DNA of 64,000 nucleotides from Megalonaias nervosa (lineage: Eukaryota > Mollusca > Bivalvia > Unionida > Unionidae). The number at the start of each line of letters is the position of its first letter. Within the stretch, counting starts at the first letter, position 1. The notes under the pieces were generated by a model. It was not told where the DNA came from, did not search any database, and saw only the letters and a list, made by a program, of their open reading frames with translations. Shown one piece after another: positions 1-12,090 of the stretch. The translations under genes and the position numbers were made by a program. Location: contig JAECUM010006659.1 in NCBI GenBank assembly GCA_016617855.1, positions 1-64,000 on the forward strand, given 5' to 3'.

Positions 1-1310
1 CTATTTCGCTCACGCATGTGCAGAAGGGTAAAAGTTGGAGTTTTTTTTTTTTTTTTGCTTATTGGACAATAATTTTCATGTTCTGGCCACTTTTTATCCC
101 AGACCTCTAAGTTGTCTGACTTTTTGCTTAGATCCACCTGCTCACAGTCCGTGTGCAGTTCAAACCAGTCTGCCTTAGATCTCAGGCCTAGAGATCTAAA
201 ATCCGAACACAAAATCCGGTTCCAACAACCAGCAAAGTTTTGGTGTTAAAAAAATTGGGTCTCGGAAACTACCTGTGTGTGATTCCCTTAGTATTTTGTA
301 ATGCAAGTAGAAAATCCAGATTATTTGGTATCATTGTAGAGCTACATCAGTCTACTTGACTGTAATACCACACACTATGGGCAGAATTGGGGCTTAATGA
401 GTTAAACATTTGTATACCCATTTCATTGGTCAGTTTGGGATAAAATAAATTTTACCTGCCCAATTTTCACAGTACTTTGTATTTCCTTACAGTTGATATA
501 ATTTGTTCTTTCGTTGTTTGTTTTCAGCAATAGACCTTGTGAATAATTGAAAGTAGACTTCTCACAACTATGCCACAAAATTACAAGAAACTGAGGTTAG
601 TGGCAAGTTTCAGCAACTGTGTCACTTCTATTCTTGTTAGGAAGAACTCGCCCTAGTAATAATAATAACACAAATAATAATACTTCATCAGTTCATTTTT
701 TCAATCTTTAACTAGCATTGCACATGTATAGTGCATGTATTGTAGTGTTTATAAATGGATATACATTAAAACACTAGCAAGACCACATACAAGATCTCAG
801 GAAAGTCATCTTTCTAGCAGTGTTGTGTATTATTATGGCTTAGCCTTTGGCATCGATCAGATGTTCATGTATTTATGATATATAAGCAGATAGATGGATG
901 GATAAGTATGTATCAGAATTTATTACATAGATTAAAAGGATATTTCATTGGCTGTATTAGGTTGGACAAAATATAATAGAAATGCATAACTTTTTTTGTT
1001 ATTCTTCAGTCCTGACATATCTTTTATTTTGTAAATGGCTATTGTATACACTATTGATCTGTAATAGAAGCACATATATAATGAAAATGTGGGTATTGAA
1101 TTAATAAATCATATTGCAGTAATCAGCTAAATATTGCAGTATAGTTTTCATTAGAAAAAATGAGTACTTTTTATTTTGTTGAAATTAAATGATTTGCAAA
1201 CACTAATTACCAAAAATTAAAATGATTTGCAGACACTAATTACAAAAACTGAAATGATTGCTAACAAGAACAAAAAGATTAAAAGAGGCCTGTTGCTGTT
1301 GGTATTTACT
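1..1310. other. Non-coding, AT-rich; no gene seen
   Basis: No reading frame with recognisable protein similarity. There are poly-T (43-56), short AAT runs near 658-680 and simple AT-rich DNA. Nothing else is supported. Confidence 0.6.
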
Positions 1311-1733
1311 TTGGACAAGCCAGACTCGATGCAGTTTGAGTCCTTTCTAGTTACACCAAAAAACCTAACGCTGCAGACAGGCCAGACCTGTTGCATTTTG
1401 AATCCTTTCTAGTTACACCAGAAAATCTAATGCTTCGGACAAACCAGACTTTATGCATTTTGAGTCCTTTCTAGTTAAACCAGAAAACTTAATGCTTTAG
1501 ATAAGCCATACTCAATGTAGTTTGAGTCCTTTCTAGTTACACTAAAAATCATAATACTTCGGGCAAGCCAGACTTGATGCATTTTGAGTCCCTTCTAGTT
1601 AAACCAGAAAACTTAATGCTTTGGACAAGCCAAGCTCAATGTAATTTGAGTCCTTTCTAGTCACACTAGAAAACCTAATGCTTCCAACAAGCCAGACTCA
1701 ATACAATTTGAGTCCATTCTAGTTACACCAAAA
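1311..1733. repeat. Minisatellite, about 61-62 bp unit, seven copies
   Basis: Each unit carries the near-constant core TTTGAGTCCTTTCTAGTTA, followed by an A-rich stretch and a block like AATGCTTTGGACAAGCCAGA. Units differ by roughly 10-20 percent, so the array is not recent. A small open frame through its start is a by-product of the repeat. Confidence 0.9.
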
Positions 1734-2438
1734 AGTAAAGCACACAGCAATTTTCTTGTGAAATTTTTTCATGTTTCACTCCATGTCCGTTATGTTGACC
1801 ACACTGTATAATGTTGCCCTAGGTCGTACACACAAGAACCCAAAAATGAATACCGTATGTGATTTTTTTTTATAAAAAGAAAAAGAGGATGCTCTTATAC
1901 TAAGGCTATAGCCTCAGGTCCATGTGGTGGCAGGAATAATTTATGGAAAATATAGGAAAGAAAATTCCCCTGTGCCCCCCCCCCCCATCAGATTATCAGC
2001 CTGTAAGGTGAATTCATCTTTAACATGATAGTTTTATACCAAACATAGTAAGCGATCACTGCATCATTAGTTTGCATGAAATTAAGCAAGAGTATGTAGA
2101 ATGTGTATATAAATATTCAATCTCAAGAACAACTTATTGTGTATGCTAGGGATGAAATGATACAATTCACAATATACAGTCTGTGATGCGATATTATCAA
2201 TTCATATATGAACTTGATGGTCTTTCCATCTTTAAAACATGGGTCATTGGTAGGTGGTGCTCTTTTATGTGTGTTGACATATTGGTTGTATTTGAAGTAT
2301 AATTACAGACAGGTTTAGCATCTATATATATGCCTTTTCCATCCATCAAAAGATAACAAATCTACTTTCAAACAGACTACCAGTTAGTTGTCAGTGATTT
2401 TAATTCAAACTTTTAGGTCATTTTAGGTTGCTCTTTAT
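1734..2438. other. Non-coding; possible left end of a hAT-like element near 2149
   Basis: A C-run (about 1975-1986) and AT-rich DNA. CTAGGGATGAAATGATACA near 2149 resembles, in inverted form, the sequence ending at about 4760; see the finding on that pair. No gene. Confidence 0.4.
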
Positions 2439-3640
2439 GATCAGATGCATGACACGTCTTGGCCCCATGCACCCCATTTGATCAGATGCATGACACATCT
2501 TGGCCCCGTGCACCCCATTTGATCAGATGCATGACACATCTTGGCCCCATGCACCTCATTCAATCAGATGGATGACACATCTTAGCCCCATGCACCCCAT
2601 TTGATCAGATGTATGACACATCTTGGCCCCGTGCACCCCATTTGATCAGATGTATGACACATCTTGGCCTCATGCACCCCATTTGATCAGATGCATGACA
2701 CATCTTGGCCCCGTGCACCCCATTTGATCAGATGCATGACACATCTTTGCCCCATGCACCCCATTTGATCAGATGCATGACACATCTTGGCCCCGTACAC
2801 CCCATTTGATCAGATGTATGACACATCTTGGCCTCATGCACCCATTTGACATGTCTTGGTCCCATGCACCTCATTCAATCAGATGCATGACACATCTTGG
2901 CCCCATGCACCCCATATGATCAGATGTATGACACATCTTGGCCCCATGCACCCCATTTGATCAGATGCATGACACATCTTGGACCCATACACCCCATTTG
3001 ATCAGATGTATGACACATCTTGGCCAAATGCACCCCATTTGATCAGATGCATGACATATCTTGGCCCCATGCACCCCATTCGATCAGATGCATGACACAA
3101 ACCTTGGCTCCATGCACCTCATTCAATCAGATGCATGACACATCTTGGCCCCATGCACCTCATTCAATCAGATGCATGACACATCTTGGTCCCATGCACC
3201 CCATTTGATCAGATGCATGACACATCTTGGCCCCATGCATCCCATTTGATCAGATGCATGACACATCTTGGCCCCATGCACCCCATTTGATCAGATGCAT
3301 GACACATCTTGGCCCCATGCACCCCATTTGATCAGATGCATGACACATCTTGGCCCCATGCACCCCATTTGATCAGATGCATGACACATCTTGGCCCCAT
3401 GCACCCCATTTGATCAGATGCATGACACATCTTGGCCCCATGCACCCCATTTGATCAGATGTATGACACATCTTGGCCCCATGCACCTCATTCAATCAGA
3501 TGGATGACACATCTTGGCCCCATGCACCCCATTTGATCAAATGCATGACACATCTTGGCCCCATGCACCCCATTTGTTCAGATGCATGACACATCTTGGC
3601 CCCATGTACCACATTTGATTAGATGTATGATTCATCTTGT
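2439..3640. repeat. 41-bp minisatellite, about 29 copies
   Basis: The unit begins GATCAGATGCATGACACATC and ends with CATGCACCCCATTT; the period is 41 bases. It includes the palindromes TGATCA and ATGCAT. Variants with CCTCATTCAATCAG occur at scattered positions, one unit near 2835-2870 is shortened, and 3200-3470 holds six or more almost identical units, pointing to recent local amplification. The unit is not a multiple of three, so short frames inside it are not genes. Confidence 0.97.
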
Positions 3641-4160
3641 ACACCAAGCCCTTTGTTTCGCACTACATAAATAAAAACATATTCTTGTGAATTTCATGTC
3701 TTAAACTTTAAAAACATTAAAGTGTTATCTTCAAAATGGAAGAAACAGTACAATTTCTTCGAGCAAGGAAAATCTCATCTAGAACAAGCATGGGTGTGGG
3801 AGCAGGGATGAATACCAGCAAAATCTAGCACATTGTACTTCCTGCAGATACAAAACGACTGCTGTGGCCACAGACACTTGCTTTTGTTAGTGAAGATGGA
3901 AATTATTGACAACATCCACTTCTCTTTTAAAAAAATAATAAAGTTATGCAAGGTGACAAGCTCTTTCGGTCTGAAAACTGCCCCCTCCCCCAGTTCTGTG
4001 CTAATTTGACTTATCCCACTGGCACATTCAGTCACTGATTAAATATCTCTAAATAAAATGAGACCTTCCAAATTTTCTCCCCGTGTATGATATATGTACA
4101 TTACAGATCATTTAATAACCACTTTTGTGCAGAGTTTCTCAGTTGCTTTGCCAATACTTT
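3641..4160. other. Non-coding; nothing recognised
   Basis: Ordinary AT-rich sequence between the minisatellite and a foldback element. An 86-codon minus-strand frame (3775-4035) has no recognisable domain and ordinary composition. Confidence 0.5.
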
Positions 4161-4182
4161 CCACGTGTCACACACAGAATAA

Positions 4183-4263
4183 GCTACATTAAGTTCTGAC
4201 TGGTGGTTATTGTTTACCCTGGATTGTAACAAACAATAACCACCAATCAGAATTTAGTGTAAC
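4183..4263. mobile_element. Foldback (MITE-like) element with 33-bp arms
   Basis: The left arm (4183-4215) and right arm (4231-4263) are inverted copies with about five mismatches around a 15-base loop; the inner part reads TGGTGGTTATTGTTT on the left. Weaker complementarity continues outward to about 4161 and 4290. No transposase and no clear target duplication. Confidence 0.7.
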
Positions 4264-4669
4264 ATGTTTCACTGCATGACACACCAGAAGTGCAGCCATC
4301 AAATTTGACCCAAGTAGACAAGATACAAGTCAACAGAGTAACTTCACATTATGATGAATCAAGTACTTCATTATATATGAGGAAAACATTTTGAATGTTT
4401 CCTTTATGCTGAACATGCAGTTGGGATAAGATAATTAGCATGGAATCAGCTTGTGAGGGTCATTACAAACCATGTCATTTTGTGTTGATTTGTCAAAGGC
4501 AAGTGGTTGTTCTCAATAGGATTTTATTTTTCACTGACAAAAATTAGTGCCTCTTCCTGTGATATCTGTCTCAGATGAATTCTCAATTGAAAGAATAAAA
4601 AGTTAAACAACTAATAATTATTTATGACTGCTAATATTAAAGTAACTTTCATGAGGTAATTATCATTTT

Positions 4670-4762
4670 GTAGAAGTTCTCAACCTCTTGTATCAATATG
4701 TGTATCAGTACGGCAAAAGTATCGCTGTATTGATATATCGATGAATCGTTGCAACCCCTAGT
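4670..4762 (-). repeat. Dispersed-repeat end, hAT-like terminus
   Basis: On the minus strand it starts CTAGGGGTTGCAACGATTC and continues through ATCGATATATC-type alternating sequence. Such GGGGTTGCAACGATTC ends are typical of hAT-derived repeats in animals (family knowledge). There is no transposase. Confidence 0.4.
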
Positions 4763-4763
4763 T

Positions 4764-5170
4764 TATATCCTCAACCATTTTATCAACTATTTCATTACAA
4801 GAATGTGAAGATTAACATAAGTTTACCACTACTTCCCCCACCCCCAATCACCATTGCACAAAAACTGACCTGCATTATAAGCAATGCCACCTCATGCCAG
4901 TATGTGTTCATAATACTACATGAAACATAAAAGGTATTTAATTATGTGAAGTTTTGTATACCCTTGACCATTTTATCAACTATTTGATTGCAAAAATGTG
5001 ATGATTTACGCATGTGATGCATACACACACACACACAGACACACACACATACAGTGTTCCCTTTTCATATTTGTTGTCATGATAGCCAAAACAGCGACCT
5101 GCAAGTGAGGCTGCCTTATGCATAATGGTGCATAAGCACAAAAAATAAGGTGTTTAATTAAGTGAAACTA
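4764..5170. repeat. Diverged tandem duplication, about 190-bp unit
   Basis: Two copies share ACCATTTTATCAACTATTT near their starts (about 4773 and 4967) and matching AAGGTATTTAATTA / AAGGTGTTTAATTA ends (about 4931 and 5148). The second copy contains a CA microsatellite at about 5022-5050. Confidence 0.65.
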
Positions 5171-5589
5171 TGCTGTAATTGATTCTCATTAAGCCAAGAA
5201 CTAAAATTAAGTGATATAGTATCAAATAAATCTTGCATGTGGAGCCCTGGGGATGCTAGCAAGCTGGATCTAGACTGCTATATTTTTCAAGACAAGTAGC
5301 CCAGTGTGTAACTATATGATTTAATGAATTGTACTATATATTTTTTCAAAATATTAATTTACAAATACTTAAAAAGAAGGATTATATGGAGGTAAGAGAA
5401 GAGTCTCAAAGCCAACAGTTCCATATTTAATTGTTGTTAGTCATCTTGGGGCTTCTAACTTTAAGCTGGGCTACCAGTTGTTGTTTATGGTGCAATGGTC
5501 CACTGGACTGCTATCATATATTTGTCATAACCTGTTATATGAATTAATAAAACAAAATGGGACCAGTTTAATGGATCCATGACCATTTG

Positions 5590-5840
5590 TGTTTATGTTT
5601 TGTGGGTTTAGCACCATTTTTCAGCACATGATAGGCTATACATGATGCCCTGTATTTGGTGCAGAAACAACCTGGGAAGAACCAGTGGCCCACAGGAAGC
5701 CACCAGCAAACTCTGTCACATACCCAAGTTGTCCAAACCAAGACTCGAACCTGCAGAGAAGACATGTAGGTGAGCAACTTTAACCACCCAGCCCTCATCC
5801 CTGACCATACCAAATTTATAACAGGGGTAGTGTTATACTG
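5590..5840 (-). mobile_element. tRNA-derived SINE, family B
   Basis: Read on the minus strand, the head shows an A-box-like GGGTGGTTAAAG and a B box GGTTCGAGTCTTG. A body and a tail with CATGTATAGCCTATC and AAAATGGTGCTAAACCCAC follow. The tail is shared with copies at 17188, 17275, 54528 and 57285. Confidence 0.8.
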
Positions 5841-5865
5841 AGTGGCTTTATAGTGGGGGACCACT

Positions 5866-6795
5866 GTGTATATACACTGTACTGTCCTTTGCTCTTATAT
5901 ATATGTTCATTGAAGAAAAAGAGTAATAACTATACATGTAGTAAGATTATAGGCCCATCATCAGGCTATCTTAATTCCTCACTGGCTTTCCCTATAATTA
6001 TTTCCTAATATTTCCCCTTGATTTGTCAAACCAAAAGCCCAGCAGAAACTGTTAGCTTATTTTTACTCTGAATCATGTTGATAGGGAGTGTAATTGAAAG
6101 CCCAGACAAAAAGCAAAGGGGGTTATGTTTCACACTGTTTGTCTTGACAGTGGTGTGATTGGATGGTCACTGAAATGATGTTTCTCTTTATTAAAAATTC
6201 TGACCTGGTAGGATGTTAATCCTTTTGCCCAAATTGCCCTTACAGTCAAAGATTTTCTGATAGCAACAAGAATGTTGAGGCAAGATTAGGGGAATGCATA
6301 TATTATTAATGAGCCAATTTCCCATTTTCACATCTGTTTAATGAGCTGTACTAGCTATATCTATGAAAGCAGTTTGCAGTTTGTATTTGTGTATTTTGCT
6401 ATAATAAATTTTTATGTATTTTGCTAACAGTAAACTATACACAAGTGGTATCTGTACTTGCATTCAGCTCATTTAAAAGCTAAAACTATAAGACATAGTG
6501 TTAAAAAAAATTTTTTTTTTAAAAATTATCATTGGGAAAGGACTTCTGTTTCCTCATTTTGAGGTACTGTGTGGGGAAAAAAAAACATGTCTGAAAATAT
6601 ACACTTGCAGATTTGTGTACAGATTTTCCAATTTGGGCAGCTTCTACCAGTTTGAGACAGAAATGGCTTTTTTAATCAGATTTCTAAAAAATTTAAACTT
6701 ACATAAATGATCAGAATGATAACTTGATGAAGTATGAACACAGACATATATTTAATTTTATGGCTTGAAATGTTTTTCCTGTGACCAACCAGACA
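5866..6795. other. Non-coding; nothing recognised
   Basis: AT-rich, with A/T runs at 6505-6522. A 70-codon plus-strand frame (6498-6710) looks like low-complexity translation and has no domain. Confidence 0.5.
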
Positions 6796-7016
6796 TACCA
6801 TCTTTACTTGCTTGTAAGTCAAATCCAACTGCAAACAGCACAGTCCCAGACCTGCCTTCACATAATGTGCCAGCAGATCTGGGTCTGTGCAGTTTTTTAG
6901 GAGTAATCAGTAGAACAGACAACATATCCTCTGGTCTACAGGTGCATTATGCTATGGCAGATCAGGATCTTTGTTGTTTGCAATTTGACTTGACTTATAA
7001 GTGAGTATAGATGGTA
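6796..7016. mobile_element. Four-armed foldback MITE, copy 1
   Basis: It starts TACCATCTTTACTTGC and ends GTGAGTATAGATGGTA, an imperfect terminal inverted repeat inside TA dinucleotides. Internally, CTGCAAACAGCACAG pairs with a following GGTCTGTGCAGTTTT, and a second pair follows, giving two adjacent hairpins. Length is 221 bp and it codes for nothing. Confidence 0.85.
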
Positions 7017-9187
7017 TCCTAGCTCATTTCAGACTTGCTGCATGAGGTACACTAGAGTTCCATTGTGACCAGTAGATTAAAGAATTTCACCAGAATCATT
7101 TAAGCAGCCTAGTTGGTCATAGAGAGCTGCTTGCCTCAAATGACAAACTTTCAGATTTATACCAAGTCCAGTGTGAACACCCCTGCAGCATTCATGCTAA
7201 TTCCTTGCTTGGTACTGTAGTTGTCACTTGCTATAGTAAATATGCATTGCAAACTTGTTGATGTAATTTATACCCAAATGTAATGTCAGAAGACAATGTT
7301 TAATGTCTGTTTGCATGTCCAGCACAGTCGATAAGGGGTTTTATTCTCATCCTGTCACAAATTAAAATTAGTAGTCTTTGTAATAAGCTTGTACATTATG
7401 TTAACAGAAATACACTGTATATGCACATTTCTTTGACAATATTTTTTCATTGAAGAACCAGGGGTACCTGACAAAGTTAACGCAATAGCCTTTGTCATGT
7501 AAAAGAGTAGACTGTTCTGTTAAAATATGCATTCATTTATTTTCGAGGTTATTTATTTTTGTGGTGTGGGGGGAAAATGCAATTTTGATTCGAACTGTAA
7601 TTTGTGGATTAGAAAGGAGTCCTGTAGTTTTGACCAAAGGATAATTGTTCATTGGGAGGCCTGTTTGAACCAAAGGATCACTGTTTATTGGGAGTCCTGT
7701 TTGGACCAAAGGATCATTGTTCATTGGGTCCTTAAATTCCTTTGCAGCTAGCACAATTCCATGAACGGTGGCACTCCACAAAAAATAACTATTTTTATAG
7801 AATTTATCAGAAAACATTTTTCATTCTTTGTTTCATTCCATATATAAATCTCCCTGATATATTTGGGGATTTTTTTAAATTTTGGAGGTAGTGGAATATG
7901 GTTATTAGGACAGTTTCTACCCAGAATGCAGCACAGCACACATGCTGGGCAGGAGATGAATAGCATTACAACCCCTGTAAAAGCATGTTATGATTAGATC
8001 TCTCATCAAGTGGTTATAAATAAAACATAATTAAACTTTAGGAGGGTGATTTTTTTCGCTTGACTTCCAGCCAGGGGTGGAATTCCATTGAAAGTTGAGT
8101 CCTTTTTCACATTTGATAATCATTTCACGCTTGAGCTGGCCGAATTATTTTGCCTGGAACAAGATTTGATGATTTATATGTATCCTGAAGAAGACATATG
8201 TAATGAGGCCACAGCAGGATGGGCCAAAAGTTAACAGGTTTTTCTTTGTTTGGTTTCAGAGGGGTATATTTTTTTCATTTCAACTAAACAAAATATGATA
8301 GTATTCAAAAGTTGGATTTTGTGAAAATCTGTTAATGTCTACAGCATCAGAATTGTAAATGAACCTGCATTGACATACAAGGTTTACCAGACGTACAGGC
8401 TTGCATGTATCTGATTTAGTTCTTATAAGTAATTAGTATCACTGAACTAGTGGAATACCAGCAAAGTCACAAAGTAATGATAAACTTCTGTATGTAATCA
8501 TATTTCAACATAATTCTTTTCAAAACTTTAATAAAAGCTTTTACATATCAAACTTAAGTAAAGTTAGATGAAGTAGATTTCAGCATATTTACAAACACAT
8601 TTAAAGTACAAAACTTCAGTCACATTCTATTATTTAATTATTGTATTTTATAAAAACACCCATCTTTGGGTTATGTAAGGAAATCTGACAAGCTAGAGGA
8701 CATTGCTTTACTCAACAAGTGAGCAACAAGGCAACAGTGAAAGGGAAGTAACTCATGTTAATCTTCAGCAGTTTGGCCTTGTTTCATAGACTGTGTGGAG
8801 GTGGCAGTAGGAAAAATCAATAGAGATTATATAAAACTATAAAGCAATATGTGGCACATATTATTGTTTAATTCCCTGGTAGCTGAGAAGACCAGTTTTA
8901 TGTATTCTGCAGCAGTGAATCTGAAAGTCCACTCAGCGCAACTTTGTTCAGATCCAAATTTGCAGACAGCACTCTTGTGATATAGGGTAGGATTTTCAAA
9001 TCAGGAGAAAAAGATAGCCACTGTTTGAATTAAACATTAAATTACATATTCTGTCATGTGACACATGTATATGCACACAAGAAAAACTTACATTTAATTT
9101 TTCCCTTATTTTTGTTTTTAATTTTTGGTAGAATGATCCGAGTCATTTTACATATTATTGCTTTGTCAGCTATAAATCATTCACAAG
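7017..9187. other. Non-coding; one short tandem repeat
   Basis: The only structure I see is the three-unit repeat at 7628-7728. Around 8050-8240 the sequence is non-repetitive and slightly richer in CpG, but I can assign no function to it. Confidence 0.5.
7628..7728. repeat. Short tandem repeat, about 35 bp, three copies
   Basis: Three units of the form GACCAAAGGATCATTGTTC followed by ATTGGGAGTCCTG. Open frames on both strands here simply follow the repeat. Confidence 0.85.
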
Positions 9188-9407
9188 TACCATATATTTT
9201 GCTTGTAAGTCGAGTCCAATTGCAAAGTGCACAGTCACAGATCTACCATTGCATGATGTGCTGGCAGGTCTGGATCTGTGCAGTTTGTTACAAGTAATCA
9301 GTACAACAAACAACATAGACCCTGATCTGCAGGTGCATTATGCTATGGCAGATCAGGATCTTTGATGTTTGCAGTTTTACTTGCCTTATAGACAAGTATA
9401 TATAGTA
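9188..9407. mobile_element. Four-armed foldback MITE, copy 2
   Basis: Same family as 6796-7016. The left end TACCATATATTTTGC and right end GACAAGTATATATAGTA pair imperfectly. The central segment around AAGTAATCAGTACAACAAA is the junction between the two hairpins. Length is 220 bp. Confidence 0.85.
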
Positions 9408-9965
9408 TTTTAGGACCAGTTCTTATTAAAAAATTGATTGGCAGGACAGGTAAAAGTTGATTACCCAAACATGTACAATGTACTGTCTTGATAAACCACC
9501 TCTTCTGCTAATAAAAGTTGGATGTTCCAGACAGGTGGTGTAATTGGAGATGTTTGAAATGCATGCCACTGTTGATCAGTGCATGGAAATTCTGGTCATT
9601 GAGGAGAGCTGCTCCTCCAAGACAGTGGTTTTTAAATACAGGTTTATTTGTTGTATATGTTATTTGTGATTGATTTTATTCCCATGTGTTTATCAGTAAG
9701 TTTCCATGTGGGTCTGTCCTACTTGTCTGTCATCTGGTTGGTGGATTAAAGGTTCCATGCATTAGGTGCAAATATACTTGCACAGTTCAGTTTGCAAACA
9801 TTTACTGTATTCATCCAATTACAGCTGGTTCTCTCTGTAAGACCTTTTATTATAGTGTTGTTTAAGCTGAACCATATACAGTGTGGTCCTGGATCTCATT
9901 TCATTTTGTGGTAGTATGGGTAAAATTATATGTATGATTTGCTTTATTTTAAGGCAGTCTCACAA
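9408..9965. other. Non-coding; degenerate lead-in to the 83-bp repeat
   Basis: No gene. From about 9886 the sequence weakly resembles the 83-bp unit that follows, so the array may once have been longer. Confidence 0.4.
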
Positions 9966-10056
9966 TAAGGTGGTATACTTTATGGCCCCTGTTGATAGCA
10001 TTATAATGAGGTAGTGCTGTATCATGTATTTAATTATTAGTCTCACTGTAAGGTGG

Positions 10057-10615
10057 TGTAATGGGGTGTCATGACGTGAACGTGCGTGTTGTGTGTGTGC
10101 CCCTCTGTTAATTGATTTGGCGATCGTTATCTAGGGAATGACCTCCCTCGATGTTATTGCCCAGTGTGAGTAGATAGATAGAATATTGACAGAGCACTAA
10201 GCAAGACTATTGAGAAGAAATAAACAAATACGAGCCCCTTAAACAATAAAATAAAATAAATTTAATTAATTAATACATAAGCTAAAATTGCAATTACAAT
10301 CCAACCCCGATTTGCATTAATGGAATTTAATAGCAGTGTTCAATTTACGGATTCGCTCATCATAGTAACGAGTGGTGAAAAGAGTACAATGTCCACGCCT
10401 GACTTGCATCACCTGGTGTCGTTCTGTCTTGACTTTTGTGTATTCTACATCTAGTGTGTATGCTTGGTTCATCCTCTTGACCCTTCTATTCTGAACTCTT
10501 TATTTGTGGACTTCCCTCTTGGACTGTCCTCATTGGGTTTCTCATGGAGGGATATAGAAAGCTGTTCCCTTAAATGACAAGATTACGGCTAAAGCTACAT
10601 ATGTTTCACCACCTA

Positions 10616-10659
<44 letters not shown>

Positions 10660-11965
10660 CTCTCACTTTCGTTATTCAGAGACGTAAATAGCTGTCCACA
10701 CTGCATAAATTCTGACATAAGATGACCTATGATGAACGGTCCTTACAAATTTACTGTATTTGAGGCAAGGTACAATCGTTATCTCTAGTACAACTGACTA
10801 TTGCAATATACGTCCAAGTCTGACCTTAATTAACAATTCATCGCTCTTGTTCCACGGGGCAAATGATTAGCACGACATGTGTTCTGTATACAAACGATGC
10901 TGCCGTATATATCAGCATACATTACTATACGTTTTCTTACACCTAGCTAGTCAGTTCCACTCAACAAGATAAATGCTCAATTACTATTGCATAAGATTCA
11001 CTAAATTCTAGCTAACAGTAACTAATAACCTGCAAGATCATTTAAACGTTACAAACTCATATATAAATATGCAATTATCATTAACTCATGATAAACAGTA
11101 TCATTCTACAGACAAAGGAAATTAATTCATAAATCCCTATAAAATACAACGCATCTGAATATTTGGATCATATGCAATCTGTCAATTCTATCAGTGAACT
11201 AATAGCCATAAAATTAAAGAAATAGATTGCATAACACTCTAACATATCAACAGATTTCTATGAAATTGAATTAAAGACACATATTATGGATCATAGTCAT
11301 ATCAAACACATTTGCATAAAACCAAACAACAAAATAGAAAATTACATGGAGATTAAAATTGCATACCTTAATGCTGTTTCTTTTCCACACAAACCATGCA
11401 TCCTAGCACTATAGCCTGTCTTTCCCTTTCAAGACAGCTATCTGGCCTCTTTACTTTGTTCACAAGGGAAACTATACTTTTAGGTTTCCCACGGAATCGA
11501 ACCTTTTGTCTTCTCACAAGGCAAATTTCTGACTAAAGAATTCTGAGCCAAGGCGCTACCTTAAATTCAGATTACTTCCAAAGTGTACGTCTTAATTTTA
11601 ACAGACCAATCGAAAGCAACTATTCCTAAATTTTCCCCAAAATAATCATGTCTTTCATCGGATTTTGACAGCCTAGGATATGATGCAAATAGCTTTACTT
11701 TGAAGATCAATTATTCGACATGGAGTTCTTTACAAACAGATATGGTCGTAGTTCTAATGTACTCTCTGCCAATATACCGTTACGATGACTGGGTCAGTTC
11801 CACTGAAGCTTAAACATAGGCCCTTTTATGTTTCACAGATGAAACAAGGGAAATATGAAAGTGAACTTTCTCAAAGATTTTCTGTGGCTTAGCAATGATA
11901 AAATTTTAATGCACAATTTACTCGGCTTTAGGATCCAGTACTTCTTCAAAATTCGACACATTACA
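10057..11965. mobile_element. LTR-like insertion (probable long solo LTR), 1,909 bp
   Basis: It begins TGTAATGGGG and ends CACATTACA, giving TG...CA ends with a 7-base inverted match (TGTAATG / CATTACA). It is flanked by identical 5-bp target duplications GGTGG (10052-10056 and 11966-11970). No coding region, no second copy of either end inside, and no visible primer-binding site or polypurine tract, which fits a solo LTR better than a complete element. It has more CpG than its surroundings, several AATAAA hexamers near 10220-10260 and a (TA)n run. A non-autonomous LARD-like element is the alternative. Confidence 0.75.
10617..10658. repeat. (TA)n microsatellite
   Basis: About 20 perfect TA dinucleotides, inside the LTR-like insertion. 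Confidence 0.97.
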
Positions 11966-12090
11966 GGTGGCATACTTTATGGCATCTATTCACAGCATTA
12001 TAATGAGGTTGTGCTGTATCATGTATTTAATTATTAGTCTCACTATAAGGTGGTATACTTTATGGTACCTATGCATTATAATGAGGTAAT

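Larger units (their letters stand above)
9966..12090. repeat. 83-bp tandem repeat interrupted by an LTR-like insertion
   Basis: GGTGG anchors occur at 9969 and 10052, then, after the insertion, at 11966 and 12049; both spacings are exactly 83 bases. The unit contains TATACTTTATGG, AGCATTATAATGAGGT and GTATTTAATTATTAGTCTC. Removing 10057-11970 restores an uninterrupted array, so the insertion is younger than the repeat. Confidence 0.9.

Noticed and set aside
3020..3208. 62-codon open frame in the 41-bp minisatellite
   Set aside because: The unit length is not a multiple of three, and the frame only follows the repeat; no protein similarity.
2439..3640. CRISPR-like array
   Set aside because: The units abut with no unique spacers, and the context is a eukaryotic genome.
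10057..11965. DNA transposon with short terminal inverted repeats
   Set aside because: The TG...CA ends and 5-bp duplication fit an LTR better; no transposase or longer inverted ends are visible, although the alternative is not fully excluded.
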